From NCBI GenBank assembly GCA_965200355.1, contig OZ241351.1, forward strand, positions 1,612,001 through 1,676,000: 64,000 nucleotides of DNA. The letters run 5' to 3'. Position 1 is the first letter of the stretch. The number at the start of each line of letters is the position of its first letter. The notes beneath the pieces are model-generated. The model was not told the origin of the DNA, did no database searches, and worked only from the letters and a program-made list of their open reading frames with translations. The stretch comes from Bin18 sp965200355 (lineage in GTDB: Bacteria > Desulfobacterota > Binatia > Bin18). Positions 44,773 through 54,245 of the stretch are shown here, piece by piece. The position numbers and the translations under genes were made by a program.

Positions 44773-45117
44773 ATGGACAAAATCATAAACAAGATCGTCG
44801 CATTAGGCGTGCCCGGTCTCGTATTGTTGGTCGCAATGAAAATCGCGGGTTTCGCTGGAGCCGCCGCTCTGACCACTGCTCTGGCAGCCTTAGGCGGCCC
44901 GCTCGGCATGCTTGGCGGAATCGCGGTCCTTTTATTGTTAGGGCTTATCGCTAAAGGCATCTCTGATTATGGCTTTGAGAATATCTATCGAGGGGTCGTT
45001 GAACGTCTACAAGCGCAGGGAAAGGGTGAAGAGGATATTATCAGGGACATTAACTCCTATCCGATTTCCAGTGGACTGAAAGCCAAACTGAAGGAGTTTG
45101 TCAGAGAAAACTATTGA
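44773..45117 (+). CDS. Small glycine/alanine-rich membrane protein of unknown function
   Basis: The 114-residue product has a central hydrophobic, small-residue-rich hairpin (residues about 9-62; two helices rich in Gly, Ala and Leu, with GGPLGMLGGIAVL) and a charged C-terminal helix pair (VVERLQAQGKGEEDIIRDIN, then LKAKLKEFVREN). AAAGGAG precedes ATG 44773. The hydrophobic glycine-rich hairpin recalls bacteriocin-like or stress-membrane proteins, but I recognise no family. It lies beside hicAB in an accessory patch. Confidence 0.65.
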   Translation: MDKIINKIVALGVPGLVLLVAMKIAGFAGAAALTTALAALGGPLGMLGGIAVLLLLGLIAKGISDYGFENIYRGVVERLQAQGKGEEDIIRDINSYPISSGLKAKLKEFVRENY

Positions 45118-45149
45118 AGCCCCTCAGTGACCCCCGCGCTTCCTGTCGC

Positions 45150-46616
45150 TTACTCTGACCGCACCGAGGGCCAGCGGTCGGCCCACGGCTTGGCCTGCTC
45201 AAGCTGTGAGGCCAAGCGAAACAGGATGTCCTCTCGGCCATAAGCAGCCACGAACTGAATACCGATGGGCAGTCCTGCGCCGTTCCAGTGGAGCGGCAAC
45301 GAGATGGCCGGCTGGCCGGTGACATTAAACGGGACGGTAAACGGCATGAGGGTGGCCGAACGCCGCGCTCCTCCAAGAGGATTCTCAGGTGTGGAGACAA
45401 ACTCGCCCAACCGGGGCGGGGGCTCGGCAAGGGTGGGGGTGACGAGGATGTCAAAGCCGGCTGAGCCGTCTTCAGGCTGCCACCAGCGGGCGAGCCGGCG
45501 TGTGTCGGCCTGGAGCCACTCAAGGGCTTCGATATACCGCGTGGCGGTGCGGGCGCGCCCGATTTCCACCATGGCCCAGGTGTGAATCTCCACATCATCC
45601 TGGGTAACGGTCCTGCCCGTCTGTTTGCCCAAGGTGTCGATATGAGAGGCGATGGCGCTGGTTAAAATTGCCCACACATGCCGCCGGCGTTCCTGCTCGT
45701 CGTTGAGCGCGCTGGGGTAAGAGTCCTCAACGGCATGACCGAGTGAACCGAGCAGCTGGGCCGTGGCCTGAACGGCTGCACCACAGTCTGGGTGCAGCCG
45801 GCTGGCCTGTCCGGGGAAATCCGCCAGGACGCCAATCCGTAAGACTCCCGGAGCAGTGCCGACCTCTTTCAGAAAGGGGCGCGCCGGCGGGGTGGCAAAA
45901 TACGGATCGCCCGGCATGGGGCCGGCAATGGCATCAAGAATCGCAGCCGTATCGCGGACACTCCGTGTCACAACGTGTTCGTTGACCAAGCCCTGCCAGA
46001 CCTCGCCGTACTCCGGTCCGAGGGAGGCGCGCGCACGGGTGGATTTGAGTCCGACCAGACCGCACTCGCTGGCCGGTACCCGAGTCGAACCACCCCCGTC
46101 GTTAGCATGGGCCGCCGGGACCATGCCCGAGGCCACCGCCGCGCCGGCCCCACCGCTGGAACCGCCGGTGGAATGCTCCGTATTCCAGGGATTCCGACTT
46201 GGGCCGTAGGCTTCCGGTTCAGTGGTCGGCATGGTTGCAAACTCAGGAGTACTGGTCTTGCCGAGGAAGATGAAGCCCGCGGCTCTGAGTTTGGCGGCCA
46301 GATAGGTGTCTTCCTTTGCGGTCCAGCCCAGCTCTTTCAGCAAGCGGCTGCCCTGATGATAGGGGTCGCCGGCGGAGTGACAGCCAAAGTCCTTGAGGAG
46401 AAAGGGGACGCCGGTGAACGGCCCGTCGGGCAACCGGGGAGAGGCGGCCTGGTCGCGCGCTTTCTCAAAAAGGGGGGTGATGACGGCGTTGAGCCGCGGG
46501 TTGACGTGCTCAATGCGGGCAATGGCGGCGTCTACCAGTTCGAGCGGCGTGGCTTCTCCGGTGCGGACGAGCTCGGCCTGTGCCAGGGCGTCGAGGTGGG
46601 CGATTTGGGCAACCAT
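45150..46616 (-). CDS. Amidase-signature family amidase
   Basis: The 488-residue protein carries the Ser-cisSer-Lys catalytic set: lysine in VPFLLKDFG (about residue 75), the glycine-rich TGGSSGGAGAAVASGM block (about 150) and the nucleophile region NDGGGSTRVPAS (about 172). Family members hydrolyse amides, including aryl amides, acylamides and glutamyl-tRNA. Absence of gatC/gatB neighbours argues against GatA. It is a cytoplasmic enzyme by lack of signal peptide. Divergent from the Rid gene at 46749. Substrate unknown. Confidence 0.85.
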   Translation of the reverse strand: MVAQIAHLDALAQAELVRTGEATPLELVDAAIARIEHVNPRLNAVITPLFEKARDQAASPRLPDGPFTGVPFLLKDFGCHSAGDPYHQGSRLLKELGWTAKEDTYLAAKLRAAGFIFLGKTSTPEFATMPTTEPEAYGPSRNPWNTEHSTGGSSGGAGAAVASGMVPAAHANDGGGSTRVPASECGLVGLKSTRARASLGPEYGEVWQGLVNEHVVTRSVRDTAAILDAIAGPMPGDPYFATPPARPFLKEVGTAPGVLRIGVLADFPGQASRLHPDCGAAVQATAQLLGSLGHAVEDSYPSALNDEQERRRHVWAILTSAIASHIDTLGKQTGRTVTQDDVEIHTWAMVEIGRARTATRYIEALEWLQADTRRLARWWQPEDGSAGFDILVTPTLAEPPPRLGEFVSTPENPLGGARRSATLMPFTVPFNVTGQPAISLPLHWNGAGLPIGIQFVAAYGREDILFRLASQLEQAKPWADRWPSVRSE

Positions 46617-46748
46617 AATTCATCCTTCCAGTGTGGATACCTCCTCCTAACAAAGGCCAAGCCAAATGAGAAGGGAGACCCGCGCCCAATCAGGCTTCCT
46701 TTCGGTCGTCTTGCCTGGTATGCAGTACTGACAGGAAGGAGGGGCGCT

Positions 46749-47138
46749 ATGCGGACAGACATTATCCCGCCGGCAATGCAGAATATCAGAGCACGCTTCC
46801 GCTACTCTCCCGGCGTGAGGGCCGGGAATTTCTTGTATATCGCCGGCCAAGTCGGCCGGGATGAGCACTTGCAGGTGGTGGCGGATAAGGAAGCGCAGTT
46901 CGTGCAGGCGTTTGAAAACGTCAAAAAAGTGTTGACTGAGGCTGGAGCGACCTTTGACAATGTGGTGGAGATGGTCACCTACCATACCGACCTGCGCGAC
47001 CTGCAACTCTTTATTGAGGTCAAGGACCGTTACCTGACGAATCTTGACCGGCTCCCGACCTGGACAGGAATCGGGACGCCGGCGCTGGCCATGCCGGGGC
47101 TCTTGGTCGAGATTAAATGTACCGCGTATCTGGAATAG
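46749..47138 (+). CDS. Rid-family (RidA/YjgF) protein lacking the substrate-binding Arg
   Basis: The 129-residue product has the YjgF/RidA fold signature: FRYSPGVRAGNFLYIAGQVG, a central helix AFENVKKVLTEAGATFDNVVEMVTY, and a C-terminal LVEIKCTAYLE. In true RidA the loop before this end carries an Arg that holds the imine acid; here that region reads LPTWTGIGTPAL with Trp at the aligned place, so imine deaminase activity is doubtful and another Rid subgroup is likely. GGAGGGG precedes ATG 46749. The long frame running from 45975 is antisense to the amidase and is rejected. Confidence 0.85.
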   Translation: MRTDIIPPAMQNIRARFRYSPGVRAGNFLYIAGQVGRDEHLQVVADKEAQFVQAFENVKKVLTEAGATFDNVVEMVTYHTDLRDLQLFIEVKDRYLTNLDRLPTWTGIGTPALAMPGLLVEIKCTAYLE

Positions 47139-47171
47139 GGTTCCTCCTCTCTTGAGGAGAAAGTAGGGGGC

Positions 47172-48434
47172 ATGCCGCAATCCGAACGCATAGAGCAACA
47201 GCAGCCCGCATACGGCTGGGTCATCGTCTTTGCCGGACTGCTCATCAGCCTGTGCATGTATGGCGTGATCGAATCTTTCGCCATTATGTTCAAACCCATT
47301 GCCGCGCAGTTTGACTGGGACCGGGGGACGGTTTCGGTCGCGTCGATGATTAGCTGGATCAGTTTTGGCCTTTCCAGCCTGATCTGTGGGCGTCTGAGCG
47401 ACCGTTTTGGTTCCAAGTGGGTGATTATTACCGGTGGTCTGTTCTTTGTGGCTGGCACGTTTTTGATGAGCCAAGTGCAATCCCTGTGGCAGCTCTATGT
47501 GTATTTTGGGGTGGTGTTGGCGGTTGGTCGCTCGGCAACGGGTGTCCCGATGGTCGCCCTGGTGACAAAGTGGTTCGTGCAGCGTCAGGGGTTGGCGCTG
47601 GCGATTGCTCAGTCGCAGAATGTGGGCTCGGCCGTCTTTGCCCCCCTGGCCGTTTTCCTGCTCGCCCATAACGACTGGCGCTGGTCGTATATCTGGCTTG
47701 GCATGATAACCCTCATCGTGCTGCCCCTCTCCCTGCTCATGCGGGATAAGCAGCTCGCACCGACCAGGATGCCGCCGACAGGCTCCACGCTCGCACCGGG
47801 GCCGGTGTCTCCACCCGGCATGACACTGGGTGAGGCCATGCGGACCCGCGCCTTTTGGACCCTGAACCTCATGGTCCTGGGTTGCTGCATGTGTCACTCA
47901 TGCATTTTATTGCACGGGTTCAATCATATGACTGACGTCGGGGTGTTGGAGTCGGTGGCGGCCCGGGTTGTCATGCTGATGGCCGTGTTTGGTATGATCG
48001 GAAAAATTGTCAACGGGCTGTTAGCCGACCGGATTGGCGCGAAGTGGGCCATTGCCCTCTTTCTCGGTCTTCAGGCGGTGATGATCCCGTTTTTTATCGA
48101 AGCCCGCCAGGCGCCCTCTTTCTACTCGTGGGCCATCCTGTTCGGGCTGGGGTTCGGTGGACCCATGCCGGTCTACGCCATGCTCTTTCGAGAATACTTT
48201 GGCACGCGAGCCATTGGAACGATCTTAGGCGCTTTCTTTATGGTGGCGTCCATAGGGATGGGGTCGGGCGGTATGCTAGGCGGCCTCCTGCACACGCAGT
48301 TCGGGGATTATGCCGTCCCGTTTCTGACGAGTACGGGCACCGGCGCGATTGCGGCCTTGTTCGCCCTGACGCTGCCCGCTCCGAAACGGGCCACACGCAT
48401 GCCGCTGCCGCAGGTCGCGCTTCAGACAAATTAG
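47172..48434 (+). CDS. MFS transporter (monocarboxylate/oxalate-formate-like)
   Basis: The 420-residue membrane protein has two six-helix halves; it begins YGWVIVFAGLLISLCMYGVIESF and contains GRLSDRFGSKWVIITGG, the MFS loop motif, and a second-half YAMLFREYFGTRAIG typical of the oxalate/formate and monocarboxylate group. It is separated from the Rid gene by 33 nt on the same strand. It probably imports a small organic acid used or produced by the neighbouring hydrolases. AGGAG precedes ATG 47172. Confidence 0.82.
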   Translation: MPQSERIEQQQPAYGWVIVFAGLLISLCMYGVIESFAIMFKPIAAQFDWDRGTVSVASMISWISFGLSSLICGRLSDRFGSKWVIITGGLFFVAGTFLMSQVQSLWQLYVYFGVVLAVGRSATGVPMVALVTKWFVQRQGLALAIAQSQNVGSAVFAPLAVFLLAHNDWRWSYIWLGMITLIVLPLSLLMRDKQLAPTRMPPTGSTLAPGPVSPPGMTLGEAMRTRAFWTLNLMVLGCCMCHSCILLHGFNHMTDVGVLESVAARVVMLMAVFGMIGKIVNGLLADRIGAKWAIALFLGLQAVMIPFFIEARQAPSFYSWAILFGLGFGGPMPVYAMLFREYFGTRAIGTILGAFFMVASIGMGSGGMLGGLLHTQFGDYAVPFLTSTGTGAIAALFALTLPAPKRATRMPLPQVALQTN

Positions 48435-48559
48435 CCGGGCTCACATCAATGCGGCCGCTTGACCGGTGTCGGAGAAAAGCAGTAAGGCAGAGAGATGAGG
48501 AATGACTTCGGAAAATTGGCCTCGGGATGCAGGGCCGACTTGTCAAGGAGGATACGTGT

Positions 48560-49744
48560 ATGCAGTTCTTTAACTTCCATCTGATGCCGTGGCCGCACGT
48601 TCCCGAAGATTTTGACGATACCTCGAAATACCCCTCGGCCTGGGTCACCTTCTCGAACGAACACTATGACCCTGCCAAAGGCCGTGACCTGTATAATCGC
48701 TATCTTGATGAGCTGGAGTATGCAGAAACCCTTGGTTTCGACGGCGTGTGTGTGAACGAGCACCATCAAAACACCTATGGCACCATGCCCTCCCCGAATA
48801 TCATCGGCGCGCTGCTGGCGCGGCGCACAAACCGGGTCAAAATTGCCATGGTTGGCAATGGGCTCCCGTTGCGGGACCACCCTATCCGGGTTGCCGAAGA
48901 AATTGCCATGCTGGATGTGGTGAGTGGGGGACGGATCATCTCCGGCTTTGTGCGTGGTATTGGCTGTGAGTATTATTCGATGGGCGTCAATCCGACCTAC
49001 TCCATTGCGCGTTTTCGTGAGGCGCATGATTTGATTATCCGCGCCTGGACCGAGACCGGGCCCTTTCATTTTGACGGGGAGCACTACCAAGTCCGGTATG
49101 TGAACATCTGGCCCCGCCCGTACCAGAAACCGCACCCGCAAATCTGGATTCCCGGTTTTGGCAGTAAAGAGACCATGGGCTGGTGTGCCGACCCGGCCCG
49201 CAAGTATCCGTATCTGGCCGTGTATATGTCTGACGATTTGGTCAAGATGTATTTTGATCAGTACCGGGCTGCCGCCGAAGAAGCCGGCTATACCGCCTCG
49301 CCCTATCAGCTGGGTCATTTACTGCCCATCTATGTGGCGGAAACAGATCAACGTGCTCGGGAAGAAGCCGCCGAGCATGTGCTGTGGCTCTACCATAGAG
49401 GGCTGCGTATCCCGCTCAATATGCTCTTTCCACCGGGCTATGTCACCCATCAGTCCATGCGGCATATTCTCAATATCGCGGATGAGCTGGACTATGCGAA
49501 TATGTCGTTTGACGACTTCAATGCGCGGGGCTATTGCGTGGTTGGCAGTGTGGAAACCGTCAGGCAGCGCCTCGTTGAATCAATCGGCAAGCTGGGCTAT
49601 GGCATTTTGCTGTCCCTGCTGCAAATCGGCGATATGCCGCACTACCGAACGATTAAAAATATGGAACTCTTTGCCACTGAGGTCATGCCGTATGTGAAAA
49701 AAGAGTTTCAGGACATGCCGGAGAAGTGGGCTCGGGCGGCGTAA
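48560..49744 (+). CDS. LLM-class flavin-dependent oxidoreductase
   Basis: The 394-residue luciferase-like protein begins MQFFNFHLMPWPH and shows AETLGFDGVCVNEHHQ, HPIRVAEEIAMLDVVSGGRIISGFVRG and PYQKPHPQIWIPGFGS. It is distinct from the copies at 24438 and 30334, having extra residues around the first 40. ATG 48560 follows AAGGAGG with 7 nt spacing, whereas the frame from 48527 would include that ribosome site. Cofactor (FMN or F420) and substrate cannot be decided. Confidence 0.82.
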   Translation: MQFFNFHLMPWPHVPEDFDDTSKYPSAWVTFSNEHYDPAKGRDLYNRYLDELEYAETLGFDGVCVNEHHQNTYGTMPSPNIIGALLARRTNRVKIAMVGNGLPLRDHPIRVAEEIAMLDVVSGGRIISGFVRGIGCEYYSMGVNPTYSIARFREAHDLIIRAWTETGPFHFDGEHYQVRYVNIWPRPYQKPHPQIWIPGFGSKETMGWCADPARKYPYLAVYMSDDLVKMYFDQYRAAAEEAGYTASPYQLGHLLPIYVAETDQRAREEAAEHVLWLYHRGLRIPLNMLFPPGYVTHQSMRHILNIADELDYANMSFDDFNARGYCVVGSVETVRQRLVESIGKLGYGILLSLLQIGDMPHYRTIKNMELFATEVMPYVKKEFQDMPEKWARAA

Positions 49745-49775
49745 GGCTGGCTGCGCAGCAAACGTCAGCGCCGCA

Positions 49776-50336
49776 CTAAAGGTTCAACCCGGGCCGGTGT
49801 TGCGATTTGCGCCGCAGCCGCAGCCGGGTCCAGCCTAAGAGCCAGCCAATCAGCAGTACGCCCGCCCCAGCGAGAAAGATGGATACCGAGGCGTCACGCT
49901 CGAGTTGATTCCGCTCCAACGCCAGGGTCTGGATCTGGGCGGTATATTCCGCCTCAGTGCGCCGGATTTCTTCCCGGGCCGTCTGAAGCTGGGTGTTTTC
50001 CTCCCGCAGACGGGCCAACTCCTGATTCTGTTCGGCGATTTGGTCCTCGAGCATCTGCACCCGGCGCACGGTTGGGATGCGCTCGGTCAGATATCTGTCC
50101 GCAACATAGCCCTGACGGCCGTCAGGTAAGGCGACCAGAGAATAGTCGTCTTGGGCTTTACGGATCAGGGTCACGGCATCGCCGGTCTTGAGTACGGCAA
50201 CGATGGGATTGGACTGACTTGGCCCGGTTCGCAGCAACAATTCACGATAGTCACTCACGTATAAAGATTGTGCCTGACTGACAGGAGGAAGGAGGAGGGC
50301 GAGAGCAATCAGTATTAGCAACTTCCTCATCAGCAC
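49776..50336 (-). CDS. SH3-domain membrane protein (TIGR04211-like, YgiM-type)
   Basis: The 186-residue protein has a signal peptide (residues 1-22), a bacterial SH3 domain (about 25-85; LYVSDYRELLLRTGPSQ and YVADRYL), a coiled coil (about 90-150; many Glu/Gln heptads) and a C-terminal transmembrane segment (about 153-172) followed by basic residues. This order matches the TIGR04211 family of envelope proteins. The SH3 domain would face the periplasm and bind peptidoglycan. Confidence 0.85.
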   Translation of the reverse strand: MLMRKLLILIALALLLPPVSQAQSLYVSDYRELLLRTGPSQSNPIVAVLKTGDAVTLIRKAQDDYSLVALPDGRQGYVADRYLTERIPTVRRVQMLEDQIAEQNQELARLREENTQLQTAREEIRRTEAEYTAQIQTLALERNQLERDASVSIFLAGAGVLLIGWLLGWTRLRLRRKSQHRPGLNL

Positions 50337-50435
50337 CTTACCACACCGAGGTTTCCCTACCGATAACTTGCCTGTTCCTTGAGTACAACCCCAAGCCGGT
50401 GTTGGACCGGCCTTTGCCCTCAGAACAGCACGACT

Positions 50436-51239
50436 TTAGGACGGGCTGCTCGGGAGTTGCTTCAGAACATCGAGCAGCGCCCCATGCAGATGGCTATTTG
50501 AAGCCAGGGTCTGTTCGCCGTGCAGGTCGAGCGTCTGGCCGGAAAAATCGCTGGTCCGCCCGCCCGCCTCTTCGACCATCAGCGTGCCGGCGGCAATATC
50601 CCACGGATAGAGCCGCCATTCCCAAAAGGCATCCGCCCGACCACAGGCCACATAACACAGGTCCAACGCGGCCGACCCGCTCCGTCTTACTCCCTGGGTG
50701 CGTCGCATAAAAGCTTCATAGTACTGCAAGTAAAAGGCGCTATATCTGCGGCGGTCGTAGGGGAAACCGGTCAGCAGCAGACTCTGGTCAAGCCGGGACG
50801 CGGTAGAGACACAAATCGGACTCCCATTGAGCTGCGCGCCCCCTCCTCGCCGGGCGCTAAATGTCTCGTTCCGAACGGGATCATGCACAACGCCGACGAT
50901 GGCGGTGGATTCGTGAGTGAGGGCCAGCGAGACCGCAAAATGCGGGTAGGTATGCGTAAAGTTCGTCGTGCCGTCCAAGGGGTCAATATACCAACAATAG
51001 GGGCTCTGCGGACCAGATTGCGCCGATTCCTCGGCGACAATGGTGTGGGTGGGGAAGTGGATACGGAGCTGCTCAGTAATCAGATGGTCGGCCGCTCTGT
51101 CCACATTTGTGACGACATCGACGATATCCGTTTTCACACTGACCTGTTTGGGCTTGAACCGGTTTTCCTGGATCAATGCTCCAGCCTGCCGCGCAATAAC
51201 CTGCGCAATCTCCTGGGCATCTGTCATGAAGTCTTGCAT
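50436..51239 (-). CDS. Inositol monophosphatase family phosphatase
   Basis: The 267-residue protein shows the metal-site motifs of the family: VTNVDRAADHLI, VAEES (about residue 70), DPLDGTTNF (about 86-94) and WDIAAGTLMVEEAGG (about 215). These bind Mg2+ and hydrolyse phosphate monoesters such as myo-inositol-1-phosphate, or act on 3'-phosphoadenosine nucleotides or fructose bisphosphate. Start is ATG 51239; a second in-frame ATG is 12 nt downstream. Divergent from ispE (70 nt gap). An inositol-lipid link to the CDP-alcohol transferase at 3945 is speculative because they are 46 kb apart. Confidence 0.85.
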   Translation of the reverse strand: MQDFMTDAQEIAQVIARQAGALIQENRFKPKQVSVKTDIVDVVTNVDRAADHLITEQLRIHFPTHTIVAEESAQSGPQSPYCWYIDPLDGTTNFTHTYPHFAVSLALTHESTAIVGVVHDPVRNETFSARRGGGAQLNGSPICVSTASRLDQSLLLTGFPYDRRRYSAFYLQYYEAFMRRTQGVRRSGSAALDLCYVACGRADAFWEWRLYPWDIAAGTLMVEEAGGRTSDFSGQTLDLHGEQTLASNSHLHGALLDVLKQLPSSPS

Positions 51240-51309
51240 CTTGGTATTGTGACAAGTGGAACGCTGGTCTGCAAGGGAGACCGGCAGCTGGCCAAAGAAA
51301 AGCACAGTC

Positions 51310-52182
51310 ATGCGTGTTCTTGCTCCCGCCAAGGTCAATCTCTTTTTACGCATTATCGGCCAACGGCCCGATGGGTACCACTTACTGGATTCCCTGATGG
51401 CCCCCGTCAGCCTGTATGACGAGATTGAAATCACCGCGGAGAGGACGGGGGGGACGGGGCGAAACATCTGTGTACGCTGCAACGATGCAACCATTCCTAC
51501 CGACCAGTCAAACCTCGCCTATCGAGCAGCCGCCTTACTCTGTCAAGAAGCCGGGGTCGGCGCACACATCGCTATGACTTTGCATAAGAACATCCCGGCT
51601 GGGGCGGGGCTCGGCGGCGGGAGCAGCGATGCCGCGGCAGTGCTGAAGGCGCTGAACCAAGTACTCTCACTCGGCCTGCCCCCTGACCATTTGTGTCGGC
51701 TTGCCGCCCGGCTTGGTGCGGATGTTCCTTTCTTTGTCCCGTGTCAGCTGGCTCGGGTGGGCGGGATTGGGGAAATACTCACGCCCCTGCCCGCTCTGCC
51801 GCCACGCTGGCTGGTCATTGTGGTCCCAGGCTTTTCTGTTTCAACCCCGTGGGCGTATCAACGTTTTGATGCGCTTCAGCCAGCCGTCCCAAAGTCGAAG
51901 CCCCAGGTCATCAACCAGACGCCACCCCTTGGTACGGGGCACTGGCCGGATACGGCCTGCTTCGGTAATGACCTTGAACAGGCGGTCCTGCCGGCCTATC
52001 CCCTGATTGCGGACAGAAAAAAGCAACTCTCTAGCCTTGGTGCGGAAGTGGCCCTGATGTCCGGGAGTGGCTCTGCCGTCTTTGGCCTCTTTCCGACGCA
52101 GGAGGCCGCCACACACGCCGCGGCAGCTTTGGCCGGCCCGGAAGATATCTTTGTCGTGACGCTGCTGGGAGGATGTCTCTGA
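51310..52182 (+). CDS. ispE: 4-diphosphocytidyl-2-C-methyl-D-erythritol kinase
   Basis: IspE phosphorylates CDP-methylerythritol in the non-mevalonate isoprenoid pathway. The 290-residue protein has APAKVNLFLRIIGQRPDGYH at the N-terminus, the GHMP ATP-binding loop PAGAGLGGGSSDAAA (about residue 100) and a C-terminal LMSGSGSAVFGLF. ATG 51310 begins the conserved N-terminus; the frame from 51256 is longer without support. Gene order ispE-tRNA-Gln-prs-rplY-pth is common in many bacteria. Confidence 0.93.
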   Translation: MRVLAPAKVNLFLRIIGQRPDGYHLLDSLMAPVSLYDEIEITAERTGGTGRNICVRCNDATIPTDQSNLAYRAAALLCQEAGVGAHIAMTLHKNIPAGAGLGGGSSDAAAVLKALNQVLSLGLPPDHLCRLAARLGADVPFFVPCQLARVGGIGEILTPLPALPPRWLVIVVPGFSVSTPWAYQRFDALQPAVPKSKPQVINQTPPLGTGHWPDTACFGNDLEQAVLPAYPLIADRKKQLSSLGAEVALMSGSGSAVFGLFPTQEAATHAAAALAGPEDIFVVTLLGGCL

Positions 52183-52417
52183 GCAGATAACGGTTGCTCT
52201 CGACACACGAGTCGCTAGACTTTTTTCATGAAAGGTGTTAATGGCTACAGCCTCAGGGAAGCCCAGCATATTCTGTAATATGTTGATTTCATTAAACAAT
52301 CGGGCTGCCTAGCAGTCCGTCCCATACGGTCAGCAGCCAGCGGGGCGGAAGAGCAACGTTCGAGAAGAAAAGAGAAACTGAGCGCCGAGAGCAATACGAC
52401 TATGACTGCTATCCTGG

Positions 52418-52491
52418 TGGGGAGTCGCCAAGTCCGGCAAGGCACCGGGTTTTGGTCCCGGCATTCGCAGGTTCGAATCCTGCCTCCCCAG
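52418..52491 (+). tRNA. tRNA-Gln (anticodon TTG)
   Basis: A 7-bp acceptor stem (TGGGGAG with CTCCCCA), D-arm, anticodon stem CCGGG/CCCGG with loop TTTTGGT giving anticodon TTG, and T-arm GCAGG-TTCGAAT-CCTGC are all present. The discriminator is G at 52491 and CCA is not encoded. It lies between ispE and prs. Confidence 0.93.
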
Positions 52492-52542
52492 CTCTCTTTC
52501 TCTCTGGGCAAGCGCAGGCAATAGCGCCGTACCCCCACCCAT

Positions 52543-53523
52543 GTGAGACACCCTATTGTGCTAAAGATATTTTCCGGGAATTCAAATCGTCCGCTTGCGC
52601 AAGAAATATGTGCCTATTTGGGAACCGCGCTCGGGGCGGCTGATATCCGCACGTTCAGCGATGGGGAGATTGCGGTTGAGATTACCGAGAATGTGCGGGG
52701 CGGGGATGTCTTTGTCGTCCAGTCCATCTGCACGCCGGGAAACGATAATTTGATGGAACTCCTGCTGATGATTGACGCTTTTAAGCGGGCGTCCGCGAAC
52801 CGTATCACGGCAGTGATTCCGTATTATGGTTATGCCCGTCAGGATCGAAAGGTTGCGCCGCGGGTGCCCATTAGTGCCAAACTGGTCGCAGACCTCTTGA
52901 CCACAGCGGGAGCCTCACGTGTGCTCACGGCAGAGCTCCACGCCGGACAGATCCAGGGGTTTTTCAATATCCCTGTGGATAATCTTTTTTCCGCCCCGGT
53001 GCTGCTGCCGTATTTGCGCTCCCGCATTGGCAGCGAACCGGTCAGCGTCGTGTCGCCGGATGCCGGAGGCGTGGAGCGCGCGCGTGCATTTGCGAAGCGT
53101 GTGGGAGCCTCACTCGCCATTATTGATAAGCGCCGCGCGCAGGAGGACGAAAGCGAGATTGTCGGGAAGGCGAATCGTGATGTGATTGAGATGAACGTTA
53201 TCGGCAACGTCGCGGGCCGTATCGCGATTCTTGTTGATGACATGGTGGACACCGCCGGAACGTTGACCACCGCGGCAAAAGGGCTGCAAGATGCTGGGGC
53301 CCAAGCGGTGATTGCCTGCTGTACGCATGCCGTGCTGTCTGGCCCGGCTATAGAGCGGGTGCGGGCTTCTACGCTTGAAGAATTGGTTGTCACCAATTCC
53401 ATCCCCATTACGCCCCAAGCGCAAGAGACCGGAAAAGTGCGCGTCCTTTCGCTTGCCACCCTGATCGGAGAGTCCATCCGCCGCATTCACAATGAAGAAT
53501 CCATTAGCTCCTTATTCGTGTAA
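52543..53523 (+). CDS. prs: Ribose-phosphate pyrophosphokinase
   Basis: Prs makes PRPP from ribose-5-phosphate and ATP for nucleotide, His and Trp synthesis. The 326-residue protein shows FSDGEIAVEITENVRGGD, PYYGYARQDRK, DLHAGQIQGFF-like ELHAGQIQGFFNIP, the catalytic VVSPDAGG and the PRPP-binding loop ILVDDMVDTAGT. Start is GTG 52543, or GTG 52558 (321 aa, beginning near the conserved KIFSGNSN); neither has a clear ribosome site. Confidence 0.93.
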   Translation: MRHPIVLKIFSGNSNRPLAQEICAYLGTALGAADIRTFSDGEIAVEITENVRGGDVFVVQSICTPGNDNLMELLLMIDAFKRASANRITAVIPYYGYARQDRKVAPRVPISAKLVADLLTTAGASRVLTAELHAGQIQGFFNIPVDNLFSAPVLLPYLRSRIGSEPVSVVSPDAGGVERARAFAKRVGASLAIIDKRRAQEDESEIVGKANRDVIEMNVIGNVAGRIAILVDDMVDTAGTLTTAAKGLQDAGAQAVIACCTHAVLSGPAIERVRASTLEELVVTNSIPITPQAQETGKVRVLSLATLIGESIRRIHNEESISSLFV

Positions 53524-53547
53524 GCCGTTGGAGAGAGAAGGGAAACC

Positions 53548-54195
53548 ATGGGAACCATAAAACTGAATGTGGAACAGCGACAAGAAAAAGGCAAAGGGGC
53601 AATGGGCCGGCTCCGACGGAGCGGGCGGGTGCCCGGCGTCTTTTACGGTCCGGGGGAACACGCCGTTTCCGTCTGTGTCGATACCCGAGAATTCCAATAT
53701 AAGGTCGAAAGCGTAGAGGGGTCTCATCTGATTGAATTTCTCTCACCGACAACAGCCCTCGATGGGAAAATCGTACTTCTCAAAGAGATTCAGCATCACC
53801 CGGTGACCACAGAACCACTGCACATCGACTTTTATGCGATTGATGTACAGGTGCCGATTCAGGTTGGGGTCCCCGTCCATCTTGTTGGCAAAGCGGAGGG
53901 TGTTACCGCGGGCGGACAGATCCACTACTTCCGCCGTGAAATCATGGTGGAATGCCTCCCGCTCGATATCCCTGAGATCATTGAGATTGATGTGACGCCG
54001 CTTGAGATTAACGACGCTATCCGGATTGAAAATTTGACCCTCCCGTCCGGGGTCTCTGCGCTTGAGGACGCGCAGCTCGTCCTTGCCTCCATCGCTGCTC
54101 CGGCTGCGGAGGAAGAGACGGAAGCAGGAGACGAAGCCGCGGACGGAGCAGCGCCGGAGGATGGAGACCCGAGTGGGGAGACTCCGGCTGAGTGA
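53548..54195 (+). CDS. rplY: 50S ribosomal protein bL25 (CTC type)
   Basis: The 215-residue protein has the L25 5S-rRNA-binding domain (residues 1-95; RRSGRVPGVFYG) and the CTC C-terminal beta domain (about 96-185), then an acidic alanine/glutamate-rich tail (about 185-215). It is the long CTC form. Located between prs and pth, 24 nt after prs. Confidence 0.92.
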   Translation: MGTIKLNVEQRQEKGKGAMGRLRRSGRVPGVFYGPGEHAVSVCVDTREFQYKVESVEGSHLIEFLSPTTALDGKIVLLKEIQHHPVTTEPLHIDFYAIDVQVPIQVGVPVHLVGKAEGVTAGGQIHYFRREIMVECLPLDIPEIIEIDVTPLEINDAIRIENLTLPSGVSALEDAQLVLASIAAPAAEEETEAGDEAADGAAPEDGDPSGETPAE

Positions 54196-54245
54196 CGGGG
54201 CTGCTGCCTCAGAGACGATGCCGGCGTCACTCCTCGTATAGGCGT

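Noticed and set aside
45975..46748. Long plus-strand open frame preceding and fused to the Rid gene
   Set aside because: It is antisense to the amidase with no recognised protein, and the Rid family begins at ATG 46749 behind a good ribosome site.
52183..52417. Possible small RNA between ispE and tRNA-Gln
   Set aside because: GGCTGC/GCAGCC pairing is visible but no promoter or terminator could be supported; no coding frame of quality.
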